Assembly: GCA_964502005.1 (NCBI GenBank)
Contig: CAZCUX010000013.1
Coordinates: forward strand, 138,965 to 202,964
Length of the DNA: 64,000 nucleotides
Direction: 5' to 3'
Origin: CAJWOS01 sp964502005
GTDB taxonomy: Bacteria; Myxococcota_A; UBA796; UBA2385
Shown: positions 18,263 to 26,050 of the stretch, one piece after another
Numbering within the stretch: the stretch's first letter is position 1
How the letters are laid out: each line of letters starts with the position of its first letter
Translations under genes and position numbers: made by a program
The notes under the pieces: generated by a model
The model's database searches: none
The model's input: only the letters and a program-made list of their open reading frames with translations
What the model was told of the DNA's origin: nothing

Positions 18263-19075
18263 GTGGGACGTTGGACAAACGGGTTCGTGGCCGCGGTCGT
18301 CGCGCTCGGTGTCCAAACTTGGGCGTGGGCCGGAGATGGCTGGCTCGAGCCAGAAGGGGCGGGCGGCATCCCGTGGGGGTCCGAAGAGCGACCCGCCAAG
18401 TGGAAGCGGAAAGACCGCAGCCAGCGCCTCGCGGACGACCGCTTCACGGGGCGCAGCCCTGCTGACCAACCGGAAGACTTGGAAGTAGACGTTCGGAGCG
18501 CCGCGGGCGACCGAAAGTTTTTGCGGTACGTCGACAACCGGCTGGTAGACGCGTGGTTGCTACGTGTTGGCCCCATCGACGACACCCACTACTCCGCATA
18601 TGGTCGCGAAGACTTTCGGGGCGCGGTGGTTGGGCCTGCGGAGCCAGGTTGGGTTGCCATCGGGGATGCAATCTCGTGGACGCTCGATGGCCGCACCGTG
18701 CTCCATTGGCGCGACCGCCTGACCGACACCGAAGTGTTGGCCAGTCGCGCTATCCCGTCGGGGCGCTATGCGGCCCTTCGCCCCGAGCCGCTGCATGTGG
18801 GAGATGCTTCCAATGCCAAGGTGGGCATCAAGGGCGACATGAAGAAGATGGTGAAGCCGCAGGAGGCCGTGCTCTCCAAGTGCTTCGACACAGCCACCAA
18901 GCCCGCGCGGGCGCGCATTTCGGTGCGCTACGACCACCTCGGCCGATTGGCGAGAGTACGGGTAGATACGGATAGCGTGACCTACGACGTCGAGTCTTGT
19001 GTTGCGGGCGCATTGTTCCGCACCGCCGCCGCGCCCGATTTTGAAGGGAGCTTCGAGCTGTATCGTCACCAATAG
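18263..19075 (+). CDS. Secreted protein with AgmX/PglI-like C-terminal domain
   Basis: 270 residues from GTG 18263. This start has GGGAGG six bases upstream (18251-18256) and yields a clean signal peptide (hydrophobic FVAAVVALGVQTWAWA, then GDGW); an ATG at 18218 that overlaps the previous stop is the alternative. The mature part starts with charged residues, followed by a beta-rich region. The last 75 residues (SKCFDTATKPARARISVRYD..VESCVAGALFRTAAAP) follow the pattern of the C-terminal domain of AgmX/PglI-type myxobacterial proteins: Cys, an R/K-rich strand pair, a second Cys, and an aromatic end. Location is likely periplasmic. Function unknown. Confidence 0.65.
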   Translation: MGRWTNGFVAAVVALGVQTWAWAGDGWLEPEGAGGIPWGSEERPAKWKRKDRSQRLADDRFTGRSPADQPEDLEVDVRSAAGDRKFLRYVDNRLVDAWLLRVGPIDDTHYSAYGREDFRGAVVGPAEPGWVAIGDAISWTLDGRTVLHWRDRLTDTEVLASRAIPSGRYAALRPEPLHVGDASNAKVGIKGDMKKMVKPQEAVLSKCFDTATKPARARISVRYDHLGRLARVRVDTDSVTYDVESCVAGALFRTAAAPDFEGSFELYRHQ

Positions 19076-19196
19076 ACGGGCATCGCGGGCCAACGTCGCC
19101 CCACAAACTCGCGCTGGCATTTGCATACACTTGGGCTAATCGTGGGGCGCAACCGGTCTGGCCGATGTTCGGCCGGCCCACCCGCGAGGAATTAGC

Positions 19197-19676
19197 ATGT
19201 CCATCTCCGTCGGCGACCGTCTTCCTTCGATCAACCTTCACGAAACCTCTCCCCGCGACTTGGTCGATGCGGCGAGCTTGTTCGCTACGGGCAAGGGCAT
19301 CGTGTTCGCCGTTCCGGGTGCATTTACGCCCGGTTGCAGCAAGACCCACCTCCCCGGCTATATCGCCGACGCCGAAGCCTTCCAGGCCAAGGGCATCGAC
19401 GGCATCGTGTGTGTGGCTGTGAACGACGCATTCGTGATGCAGGCTTGGGGCGAAGCCCAGGGCGCAGGCGGCAAGGTGCGGATGCTCGCCGACCCCGCTG
19501 CGGCCTTCACCAAGGCCGTCGGCTTGGATGTCGACGCGACGGGCGCATTGGGCGGTGTTCGCAGCAAGCGCTACGCGATGGTCATTGAGAACGGCGTTGT
19601 GACGCACCTTGACGTCGAGCCGGACGGATTTGGTTTGTCCTGCAGCTTGTCCAACGCGCTGATGGACATTCTCTGA
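19197..19676 (+). CDS. Prx5-type peroxiredoxin
   Basis: 159 residues from ATG 19197, with GAGGAA about seven bases upstream. PGAFTPGCSKTHLPGY (40-55) is the Prx5 active site, with the peroxidatic Cys47 and the conserved Thr and Pro. The length fits the family. A Cys near residue 149 (GLSCSLS) may be the resolving Cys of the atypical two-Cys type. It reduces hydrogen and alkyl peroxides using thioredoxin or glutathione, in the cytoplasm. It is transcribed alone; tandem hairpins follow. Confidence 0.93.
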   Translation: MSISVGDRLPSINLHETSPRDLVDAASLFATGKGIVFAVPGAFTPGCSKTHLPGYIADAEAFQAKGIDGIVCVAVNDAFVMQAWGEAQGAGGKVRMLADPAAAFTKAVGLDVDATGALGGVRSKRYAMVIENGVVTHLDVEPDGFGLSCSLSNALMDIL

Positions 19677-19687
19677 GACGCTTCGGG

Positions 19688-19750
19688 TTGGGATAGTACG
19701 TCCCAGCCTGCGGTGTGGTCCCTGGGGGGTGCGGTCTGCGTCCCCCAGGG
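19688..19750 (+). other. Tandem hairpins downstream of the peroxiredoxin gene
   Basis: Two inverted repeats follow the stop codon. GGTTGGGA/TCCCAGCC (19687-19708, one G-T pair) and CCCTGGGGG/CCCCCAGGG (19720-19750, perfect 9 bp, loop of about 13). Neither has a T-tract. They may end transcription or protect the mRNA. Confidence 0.5.
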
Positions 19751-19967
19751 CGCGGGGATGTCGGCGTGAAACATCACGCGGCCTAGGGGCATCCTCCGAA
19801 GCGGCGCCGGTTCGTGTCTTGTGGTGCCGCCCCGCGAAATTGGGCGCGTGAGGCAGCGGTAGGCTGCGCGACAACGCCCGAGTGGGTGCATTTTCCTCCG
19901 TTGTTGGGCAGACGTTTGCACGTCAACGCGCGCGGAGGATGATAATCGCGCGGCGCCGAGGTTCAAC

Positions 19968-20933
19968 ATGTCCCCAGTTGCCCCTATATTTGTTCGAACT
20001 GTACTCTTGCCATGTCAAGGCATCGTCTCGATGGACGCCGTCGAAGATGCCTTGCTGACTGCGTCCACGCCCACCGGCGACCTCGTGCGGGTGCGCTTGC
20101 TGCCGGCGCGGGGGCCGGGTTGGTTTTTGGGCGAACCGTCTATCGTATTGCGCTGGAGCGATGGTCTCGACGCCGCGCCTTTGTCGGGGCACCCGCCCAT
20201 CACGGTGCTTGTCGATGTGGTGCCGCGGCGCATTCCCCTCGCGCCCGAGGAGGAGGGCGACCTCGCGGCGGCGTGGGCCTTGGGTGCATTTGGCGCAGGA
20301 ACGGCCAGTGGCGCGTTGTTGCGGAGCATCGAAGGCGGAGGGCCGACTGCCCGCGACGTGGTGGAACAGCACGATTCGTTTCTGCGGGTGCGCCTCACGT
20401 ATGCATTGGGTGCGGCGGGCGTGGCCGACCCCGCCGGGCGGCAAATGGCGCAAGAACTCGCGGTGTTGATGTCGGTGGCGCGTCCCCTGGTCGACATTCC
20501 CGAAGTGCGCGGATGGTTTCATGGGCCCGGTGAGGTGTTGCGTATGCCCGCCGAGGTGCGTGCGGCGATTCGGCACGCGAAGGAGGACAAGCGCCTGCCC
20601 ATCGAGCTTTGGACCAGTGTGCGCGCGATGTCCGTCGATGAAGCGGGCTGGTGTGTGGTGGACTCGGTGGGGATGGCTGCTTTGGGCAACCGAGACTTGG
20701 AGTGGTGGATTGCGCCCGGGACGGTACCGGCCAGCGACGCCGCCTTGTTTTTGCGAAACCTCACGTTGTACGCCATCTCCGAGCCGGTGGACTTCAAAAC
20801 CGGCCATACGGCTGCGTCTCCGGCGGGGCATATCGAAGCGAAGCTGCTCGGCCGCGGCTTTCGTGCTCCCCAGCGGCGTGTGGTGCGGTGGACGGCGACA
20901 GCAGGGCCGGCCTTGCCCGATGGGATGCGGTGA
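19968..20933 (+). CDS. DUF4261-like protein
   Basis: 321 residues from ATG 19968; an ATG at 20031 is possible. No signal peptide. The C-terminal half holds the pattern I associate with DUF4261: a stretch LPIELWTSVRAMSVDEAGWC, then VVDSVGMAALGNRDLEWWIA, then FLRNLTLYAISEPVD. The family has no established function. The N-terminal part has LRWSDG and a Pro-rich stretch. The short gap to the RluE-type gene (3 bases) suggests co-transcription. The family call rests on memory of the pattern and is moderate. Confidence 0.55.
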   Translation: MSPVAPIFVRTVLLPCQGIVSMDAVEDALLTASTPTGDLVRVRLLPARGPGWFLGEPSIVLRWSDGLDAAPLSGHPPITVLVDVVPRRIPLAPEEEGDLAAAWALGAFGAGTASGALLRSIEGGGPTARDVVEQHDSFLRVRLTYALGAAGVADPAGRQMAQELAVLMSVARPLVDIPEVRGWFHGPGEVLRMPAEVRAAIRHAKEDKRLPIELWTSVRAMSVDEAGWCVVDSVGMAALGNRDLEWWIAPGTVPASDAALFLRNLTLYAISEPVDFKTGHTAASPAGHIEAKLLGRGFRAPQRRVVRWTATAGPALPDGMR

Positions 20934-20936
20934 ACC

Positions 20937-21488
20937 GTGTTGATTGCCGTTCACAAGCCCTACGGCGTGTTGTGCCAGTTCACCGACGGCGAAGGGCGCG
21001 CGACCTTGGCGGACCTCGTGCCTGTGCCGGGGGTTTACCCGTGCGGGCGCCTGGACCGCGACAGTGAGGGCTTGGTGCTGCTTACCGACGATGGCGCGTT
21101 GCAGCATCGGCTGAGTCACCCCAAGTTTGGAAAAGAAAAGGGCTATTGGGTGTTGGTCGAGCGGGTTCCCGACGATGCGGCCTTGCGACGGCTGGCCGCG
21201 GGCGTGGACATTCAGGGGATCCGAACCCAACCGGCGCGCGTTTGTCGCATTTTACCCCCCGAGGTGGGTCCGCGCGACCCACCGGTGCGAACGCGATTGA
21301 CCGTGGACGACTGCTGGCTGGAATTATTCATCACAGAAGGAATGAATCGGCAAGTCCGTCGAATGACTGCCGCAGTGGGTCATCCAACATTGAGATTGGT
21401 TCGGTTTTCGATTGGACCGTACCGACTTGGCAACCTACTGCCGGGCGAATGGAAGGAAGTCTCCGTGGAGCGGTCGCGGCGAAGGTGA
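20937..21488 (+). CDS. rluE: RluE/RsuA-family pseudouridine synthase without S4 domain
   Basis: 183 residues from GTG 20937 or TTG 20940. The protein begins directly with the catalytic fold (AVHKPYGVLCQF), as RluE does, and lacks the S4 domain of RsuA and RluB. GRLDRDSEGLVLLT at 37-50 holds the catalytic Asp40, and EGMNRQVRRMTAAVGHPTLRLVR is the conserved substrate helix. The likely target is 23S rRNA in the peptidyl transferase region. It is closely linked to the upstream DUF4261-like gene. Confidence 0.9.
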   Translation: MLIAVHKPYGVLCQFTDGEGRATLADLVPVPGVYPCGRLDRDSEGLVLLTDDGALQHRLSHPKFGKEKGYWVLVERVPDDAALRRLAAGVDIQGIRTQPARVCRILPPEVGPRDPPVRTRLTVDDCWLELFITEGMNRQVRRMTAAVGHPTLRLVRFSIGPYRLGNLLPGEWKEVSVERSRRR

Positions 21489-21491
21489 GGT

Positions 21492-21896
21492 ATGGTAGCG
21501 GTGCTTCGTGGAGTTTCGATGTCCGCCTTGCTGCTTTTATTCGCGTCGCTTTTCTCGTGCAGCGACCCCGTCTACTACCCAAACATCGACCGGGAGTTTT
21601 CCGGCGTCGATGACACTGCGGTTGGTCCTCTTGTGTTGGAGGACATCCCTTGCAGTCCAGATGCGGTCGGCGCCGACGACAACTTCAACATCTCCAATCG
21701 AAGCAATCGGGATTTTTACGCAAGCCTTCGCCTCGCCGACTGTCAGCTTTCTCCTGTCTGGACGGTCATTCCGGGCGACTATGTCGTTCCGGGACATGTC
21801 GATGAGGTGTGGGTCATCACCGAAGTAGATGGGGTCACGCCTGTCGCGTGGACCGTCATCGAACCTGGAAATGGCGATGCGCTGGTGGTGGACTGA
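21492..21896 (+). CDS. Small lipoprotein, unknown
   Basis: 134 residues from ATG 21492; ATG 21519, with GGAG seven bases before it, is a serious alternative that only shortens the leader. The lipobox is LFSC. The mature protein has four further Cys and a stretch FNISNRSNRDFYASLRLADC that resembles an immunoglobulin-like strand pair. First gene of a four-gene envelope cassette; the next gene starts inside its stop codon (TGATG). Confidence 0.75.
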   Translation: MVAVLRGVSMSALLLLFASLFSCSDPVYYPNIDREFSGVDDTAVGPLVLEDIPCSPDAVGADDNFNISNRSNRDFYASLRLADCQLSPVWTVIPGDYVVPGHVDEVWVITEVDGVTPVAWTVIEPGNGDALVVD

Positions 21897-22267
21897 TGCG
21901 GTGGTCTCTGTTGTTCCTTTTGGCCGGCTGCGACCCCATCGCGCCGATGCCCGCTGACCTCCCTTGTCGCGAGGCCGGCTACGCGATTGCTGCGCGCACG
22001 GCCGAATGCACGGGCGATGTCGAGCTGGGACAAAGCCGCTACGATCGCTACCGCAGCCAGTGGTCGTGCATCGAGTGGTCCGCCGACGACCCTCTCCTCC
22101 TCGACACAGCCAATCCGGGCCCCGAAGACCTCTTCTCTTGCGCGTTTACGTTGCGAAACCTACCGTGTGAAATGGTGGAGGAGCTGGGCAACGATATCGG
22201 AGCTTGGCTCGAACTGGACCCCGGCTGCTCCTGGGTCGCAACGCCGCGTGGTGGGGGTGCGCAGTGA
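21896..22267 (+). CDS. Small Cys-rich lipoprotein, unknown
   Basis: 123 residues from ATG 21896, overlapping the upstream stop by one base. The leader is very short, MRWSLLFLLAGC. The mature part holds several Cys (residues about 24, 37, 58, 82, 90, 110), probably disulfide-bonded. No family recognised. The next gene starts at GTG 22264 within its last codons (GTGA overlap). Confidence 0.75.
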   Translation: MRWSLLFLLAGCDPIAPMPADLPCREAGYAIAARTAECTGDVELGQSRYDRYRSQWSCIEWSADDPLLLDTANPGPEDLFSCAFTLRNLPCEMVEELGNDIGAWLELDPGCSWVATPRGGGAQ

Positions 22268-23523
22268 GCCTCGTACTTTCGACGTTGTGGTTGTCAACGG
22301 CCATGGCGGGCAGCTTTGTACAAACGCCTGGAACCGAGTGCGACGAAAACGCAATCCCGATTGCAGGTACGTCGGGATTTGAAAATGCCCGAAGTGCGTT
22401 GCGCACGAATGCGCAAACCTACTCGGCCGCTGCATATGCGGAAAACAATATTCTTCCGAACGCCCCCAACGAATCCAAAGGAAAAGCGGCGTTCGAGTTC
22501 TTTTCTATGTTCAAAGCGGCGGAAATTGCTACGTATGAAAGCAAAGCCACCACCGATAAGGGCACCAACTGTCCAGCGGAGTATGGGGTTTCGTTGCGCC
22601 CTGTCGACCTTCAGGCGATGGCAATGGGCGTCTCTTTCCAAAAAGGCGCTTGGGGTGGTTTTTATGCTGCGAGCGTAGCCTATGGAAACCCCTCGCTGCC
22701 CAACCAGTATGTACGGGGAATGCTCGCGTTTGCGCAGCCGATTTACGCCACCTACACCCTCATCGCCGCGCCCCTTGCCCGCAACGGCTACTCTACGCAG
22801 CAGGGTGCATCGGCGTTCGCCTTGGATTGGGTGGCCGGCGCAACGTACAACTCCTCGCTGATGGGCTTTCGGGTGGGCTACGCGGGTTCTCGGGGCCTCT
22901 ACGCGGGCGTCACGGAGTCGAAGCTCGGCGTGTTTGCTTCGGGCGTGCTCGGGAGGGGCGAAAACGACGCCACGCAGCTCGGTTTCTTCCGCCTGGGCCT
23001 GGACCGTGCCGAGCTCGACAAAGTGAAGAAAGGACTGGGCTTGACGTCTCTTTTTGTTCGCGACATCCCGTTTGGTCTCGACCCCGCCGACCAAGGGAGC
23101 GCGGACCTCGTTCCCGACCAAGCGCGATTGCGAACCACCCACTTTGCGCAGCAAAACATCGGCGGTGTGTTTGATGTGGCGGCGACGTGGGCTACGCGCC
23201 CCACTTCGCAGCTCTACGACGCCCATGTGGCGTACCATTCCCAAGATTATGTGCAGACACGTCGGCTCAAAAAGAAGGTGCAGCAGGGCACCATTTGGTC
23301 CATTCAGGGAGGCTTGGTTTCGTTGCCGGGACAAGCCACGTTGGGCCTCGAAGGCGGCACGTATTTTTCGGGGCGCCTCGATGTAGGAGCGGCAGGTGGC
23401 TCTCAGGAAGGTCGTTTCCGGGGAGGTGGCTCGCTGTTGTTGAATGACGCCGAGGTTTTGGCGCTTTACCCTTATGCGGTCAATGCGGTGACGTTCCGTA
23501 TTGGCTTTGATGGAGACTTCTAA
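22264..23523 (+). CDS. Putative outer-membrane or surface protein
   Basis: 419 residues from GTG 22264, which overlaps the upstream stop; the resulting leader (SLVLSTLWLSTAMA, then GSF) is a typical signal peptide. The mature protein is rich in alternating polar and hydrophobic segments with Gly, Tyr and Thr (GGFYAASVAYGNPSLPNQY, VAGATYNSSLMGFRVGYAG, TWATRPTSQLYDAHVAYHSQ) and ends VTFRIGFDGDF with a C-terminal Phe, as in beta-barrels of the outer membrane. I count roughly 12-16 possible strands, so a porin-like barrel is plausible, but no family is recognised. It is flanked by lipoproteins that may be its partners. Confidence 0.6.
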   Translation: MSLVLSTLWLSTAMAGSFVQTPGTECDENAIPIAGTSGFENARSALRTNAQTYSAAAYAENNILPNAPNESKGKAAFEFFSMFKAAEIATYESKATTDKGTNCPAEYGVSLRPVDLQAMAMGVSFQKGAWGGFYAASVAYGNPSLPNQYVRGMLAFAQPIYATYTLIAAPLARNGYSTQQGASAFALDWVAGATYNSSLMGFRVGYAGSRGLYAGVTESKLGVFASGVLGRGENDATQLGFFRLGLDRAELDKVKKGLGLTSLFVRDIPFGLDPADQGSADLVPDQARLRTTHFAQQNIGGVFDVAATWATRPTSQLYDAHVAYHSQDYVQTRRLKKKVQQGTIWSIQGGLVSLPGQATLGLEGGTYFSGRLDVGAAGGSQEGRFRGGGSLLLNDAEVLALYPYAVNAVTFRIGFDGDF

Positions 23524-23981
23524 TGGCGAAGCTCCGTGACATCGTGGTTTGGGCCGGTATGCTGCTCTTCTCCGGCTGCTTTTCCACCAACCCGACCGGC
23601 TTTTGGGATGTCGTGCTGTTCGAGATGGACACCGCCGATGGGGAGACCCACGACCAAGAAGACTTCGGCACCTTGGAGTTTACGGAGCGAGAGCTGCTCA
23701 CTCTGGTCGCTCGCTACGATGTGCTAGAGCCTGTGGCGGGCGTTTCGGCGGACACCGGCGAACCTGGAATAGACGCGGTCGTGCCCATTTCGCCGCCGTT
23801 TGTTGGCGTCGGCGGCTGGAACAACGACGAAAACATCGTGACGATGCTGCCGCTAACGCCAGCCGTCACCTTGGGGGAAATGACGCAGACCGAGTACAAG
23901 GCCGGCAAGATGGCCTACCAAGCCGAAGGCGTGCTGGTCGGCGCTTCGACGGTCGATATTACGCTGCACTGCGAGCGGTAA
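23523..23981 (+). CDS. Lipoprotein, unknown
   Basis: 152 residues; its ATG shares the last base of the upstream TAA (TAATG), so translation is coupled. Leader MAKLRDIVVWAGMLLFSGC. The mature part is acidic near its start (FEMDTADGETHDQEDFG) and carries a second Cys only at the end (LHCER). Together with the barrel-like protein and two small lipoproteins it forms a tightly overlapping unit. Function unknown. Confidence 0.75.
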   Translation: MAKLRDIVVWAGMLLFSGCFSTNPTGFWDVVLFEMDTADGETHDQEDFGTLEFTERELLTLVARYDVLEPVAGVSADTGEPGIDAVVPISPPFVGVGGWNNDENIVTMLPLTPAVTLGEMTQTEYKAGKMAYQAEGVLVGASTVDITLHCER

Positions 23982-24001
23982 CGCGAGGCGCTACCGCACG
24001 T

Positions 24002-25837
24002 TTAGGCCCAAATCTCTTGGGCTTCGGCAGGCGCCGTCGCGGGGGCTTCGAGGCCGCGAAACAGTGCGTCAATGGCGGGTGCTACCACTTCGGACAAGGT
24101 GCGCGCGCGCTCAAATGCCGTTTCCCGACGGGACAAGCCGCCCAACGAGCGCAAGCCTGGAGAAACGGGCGCATCGATAGGCAGCGGGCGCGCTTCGGTG
24201 GCCTCGGCCAATACGGTGCGGGCGAAGGGCACCAACGAAGGATGCTGCTGGAGAATCCAGCGGGCCGTCTTCCATGCGAGCGCGGCGTGGCGTGATTCGT
24301 CGTCGACGATGCGCGTCAGGACGTTCACGAGTGTGGTGTCTTGGACGTGGGAAAGGCGCAACGCGGCGAGGGCGGTGGACACCGTCTCGTCGACGCAACC
24401 TTCGGTCAGCAGGCGCTCAAGGATGCCGCGCACCGAGGGGTCGGCGAGGGCGCCGTCCATCGGAAGGGGGCTCGGCGAGAGGTCACGTCCCGCGAACGCC
24501 GAGGCCACCGCGAAGGCGTCTTGGGCGTGCCGGACTTCGTCTGCGGTGGCCTGAATCGCGGCTTGCAGCAGGTCTGGGGGAGCGCCGAGCGACATGAGCT
24601 CCATCGTGAAGCGTGCAAACGAAGCAATCGCAGCGTGCTCCGCCAACGCGGCGCGGGTCCAGGCTTCGGCGGCTGCCAAGCGGTCGTCGGCGGTGGCTTC
24701 GGCGTGTACGCGGACGTCTACACACCAATCGGAACCACCCACCACCGTAGACGTGCGGACGTCGCCGCCTACCGTAAACGGACGACCTTCGTAGCCATAG
24801 TAATAATACGAGTAATACGAGACCTCATCGAGCAACAATTGGCCGGTATAGTCGAGGTTGGCGTTGCTGAACGCGCCGCCAAGCGCGTGTGCTGCGGACG
24901 TCCAGTCGAGGATATCGCCGTCCCAGGCGCCGCTTGTGCTCCATCCCGACGGCAAAAACGGGCCGGTGGAGCGCGAGATGTCGGCGGGGTTTTGTACGTC
25001 GAATGTAGCCCAAACTTCGACCATATCGTCGCAAAGGGCGCTGTCTCCTTCAATCGACGCGAGGGTCATGCGGGCTTCGAACGTAAAGTCACAACCCACG
25101 CAAGGGCTGTTCCAATCGACCGCTTCGGCGGAGGTCATGGCCCAAGTGACGGTGCAATCGGCGCCGCCGGGTTCGGTTATGTCTGCGACCAAGCAGGACT
25201 GCAAGCCGTCACAGTCGTTGTCTACGCCGTCTTGGCAGACCTCGCCCATGCCCGGATTGACCATTGGGTCGCCGTCGTTGCAGTCGCCCAGGACGTTCGA
25301 ATAGCCGTCGGGGCGAGGTTCACACGCAGAGCGGGGGGCACCAGTGCCCGCATAGCCGTCATTGTCGAGGTCGGGCCACCAGCCGTCGATGTCGTCGGTG
25401 TTTCCATCGCAGTTGTTGTCGATGCCGTCGCAAACCTCGGTGCCACCCGGAAACGCATTGGCGGAGAGGTCGTTGCAGTCTTCGTCGTTGTTGATGTAGC
25501 CTGTGGGGGGCTCGCAGGCGGCCAGTTGGGAGTCGGGATTGCCGTATCCATCGCCGTCGGCGTCTCGATAGAAGGTAAAAAAGACCCCCTCGTCCACTTG
25601 TCCATCACAATTGTCGTCTATCGCGTTGCAAAGCTCGTTTGCGCCGGGATGGATGTTGGGGTCGATATCGTTGCAGTCGTCGATTGCGGGGGACCCGTCG
25701 CCATCTTGGTCGAGTCCTTCATACAAGGCTTGGTCATCCGACACCTTGGCCTGAGGGACATCGTTGCACGCGGAAACTCCCAGTGCAGCGAGAATCTGGA
25801 TTCGAAGAAGAGAGCGGGCGTGGGTCGACGGCGACAT
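24002..25837 (-). CDS. Lipoprotein: MopE-type repeats fused to a ferritin-like diiron domain
   Basis: 611 residues from ATG 25837. The lipobox is GVSAC (Cys24). Residues 40-215 hold four or five MopE-like metal-binding repeats (DGDGSPAIDDCND, LCNAIDDNCDGQVDEG, VCDGIDNNCDGNTDD, VCQDGVDNDCDG), each pairing Cys with Asp/Asn ladders. About 225-380 is a beta-rich domain with several Cys and a Tyr cluster YYSYYYYGYE. From 385 the sequence turns helical with the diiron ligand pattern of ferritin-like proteins: E400-H401, E434xxH437, E484, E514xxH517. No known enzyme has this exact order to my knowledge. It could handle iron or oxidise a metal at the cell surface. Divergent from the lipase-like gene, 213 bp apart. 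Confidence 0.85.
   Translation of the reverse strand: MSPSTHARSLLRIQILAALGVSACNDVPQAKVSDDQALYEGLDQDGDGSPAIDDCNDIDPNIHPGANELCNAIDDNCDGQVDEGVFFTFYRDADGDGYGNPDSQLAACEPPTGYINNDEDCNDLSANAFPGGTEVCDGIDNNCDGNTDDIDGWWPDLDNDGYAGTGAPRSACEPRPDGYSNVLGDCNDGDPMVNPGMGEVCQDGVDNDCDGLQSCLVADITEPGGADCTVTWAMTSAEAVDWNSPCVGCDFTFEARMTLASIEGDSALCDDMVEVWATFDVQNPADISRSTGPFLPSGWSTSGAWDGDILDWTSAAHALGGAFSNANLDYTGQLLLDEVSYYSYYYYGYEGRPFTVGGDVRTSTVVGGSDWCVDVRVHAEATADDRLAAAEAWTRAALAEHAAIASFARFTMELMSLGAPPDLLQAAIQATADEVRHAQDAFAVASAFAGRDLSPSPLPMDGALADPSVRGILERLLTEGCVDETVSTALAALRLSHVQDTTLVNVLTRIVDDESRHAALAWKTARWILQQHPSLVPFARTVLAEATEARPLPIDAPVSPGLRSLGGLSRRETAFERARTLSEVVAPAIDALFRGLEAPATAPAEAQEIWA
24006..24022. terminator. Small hairpin in the convergent gap
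   Basis: GCCCAA/TTGGGC pair over 6 bp around ATCTC. The element sits inside the last codons of the ferritin-like lipoprotein and 25 bases after the opposite gene's stop; it has no T-tract on either side. Confidence 0.25.
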
Positions 25838-26050
25838 AAACAGACTCCAGTGACATCTGCACGGCAAGACTATGCCCTCTGGTGTGCGGATGTGAGGGGA
25901 GAAATAGTGGGTTCGAGGACGAAAGGCCACATTTGTGTCGGGCGGGTCGCGGGTGCCGGTTGGGTGGCCAGTTTGCGGCCGACGGGCGATGAAGGGACGC
26001 TGTGTTGGCTGGAATCGTCGGGTGGTACAGCCGAGACATAGGAGTGACCG

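Noticed and set aside
24341..26041. 566-codon plus-strand open frame
   Set aside because: It lies antisense to the MopE/ferritin-like lipoprotein, whose Cys and metal-ligand pattern is unmistakable.
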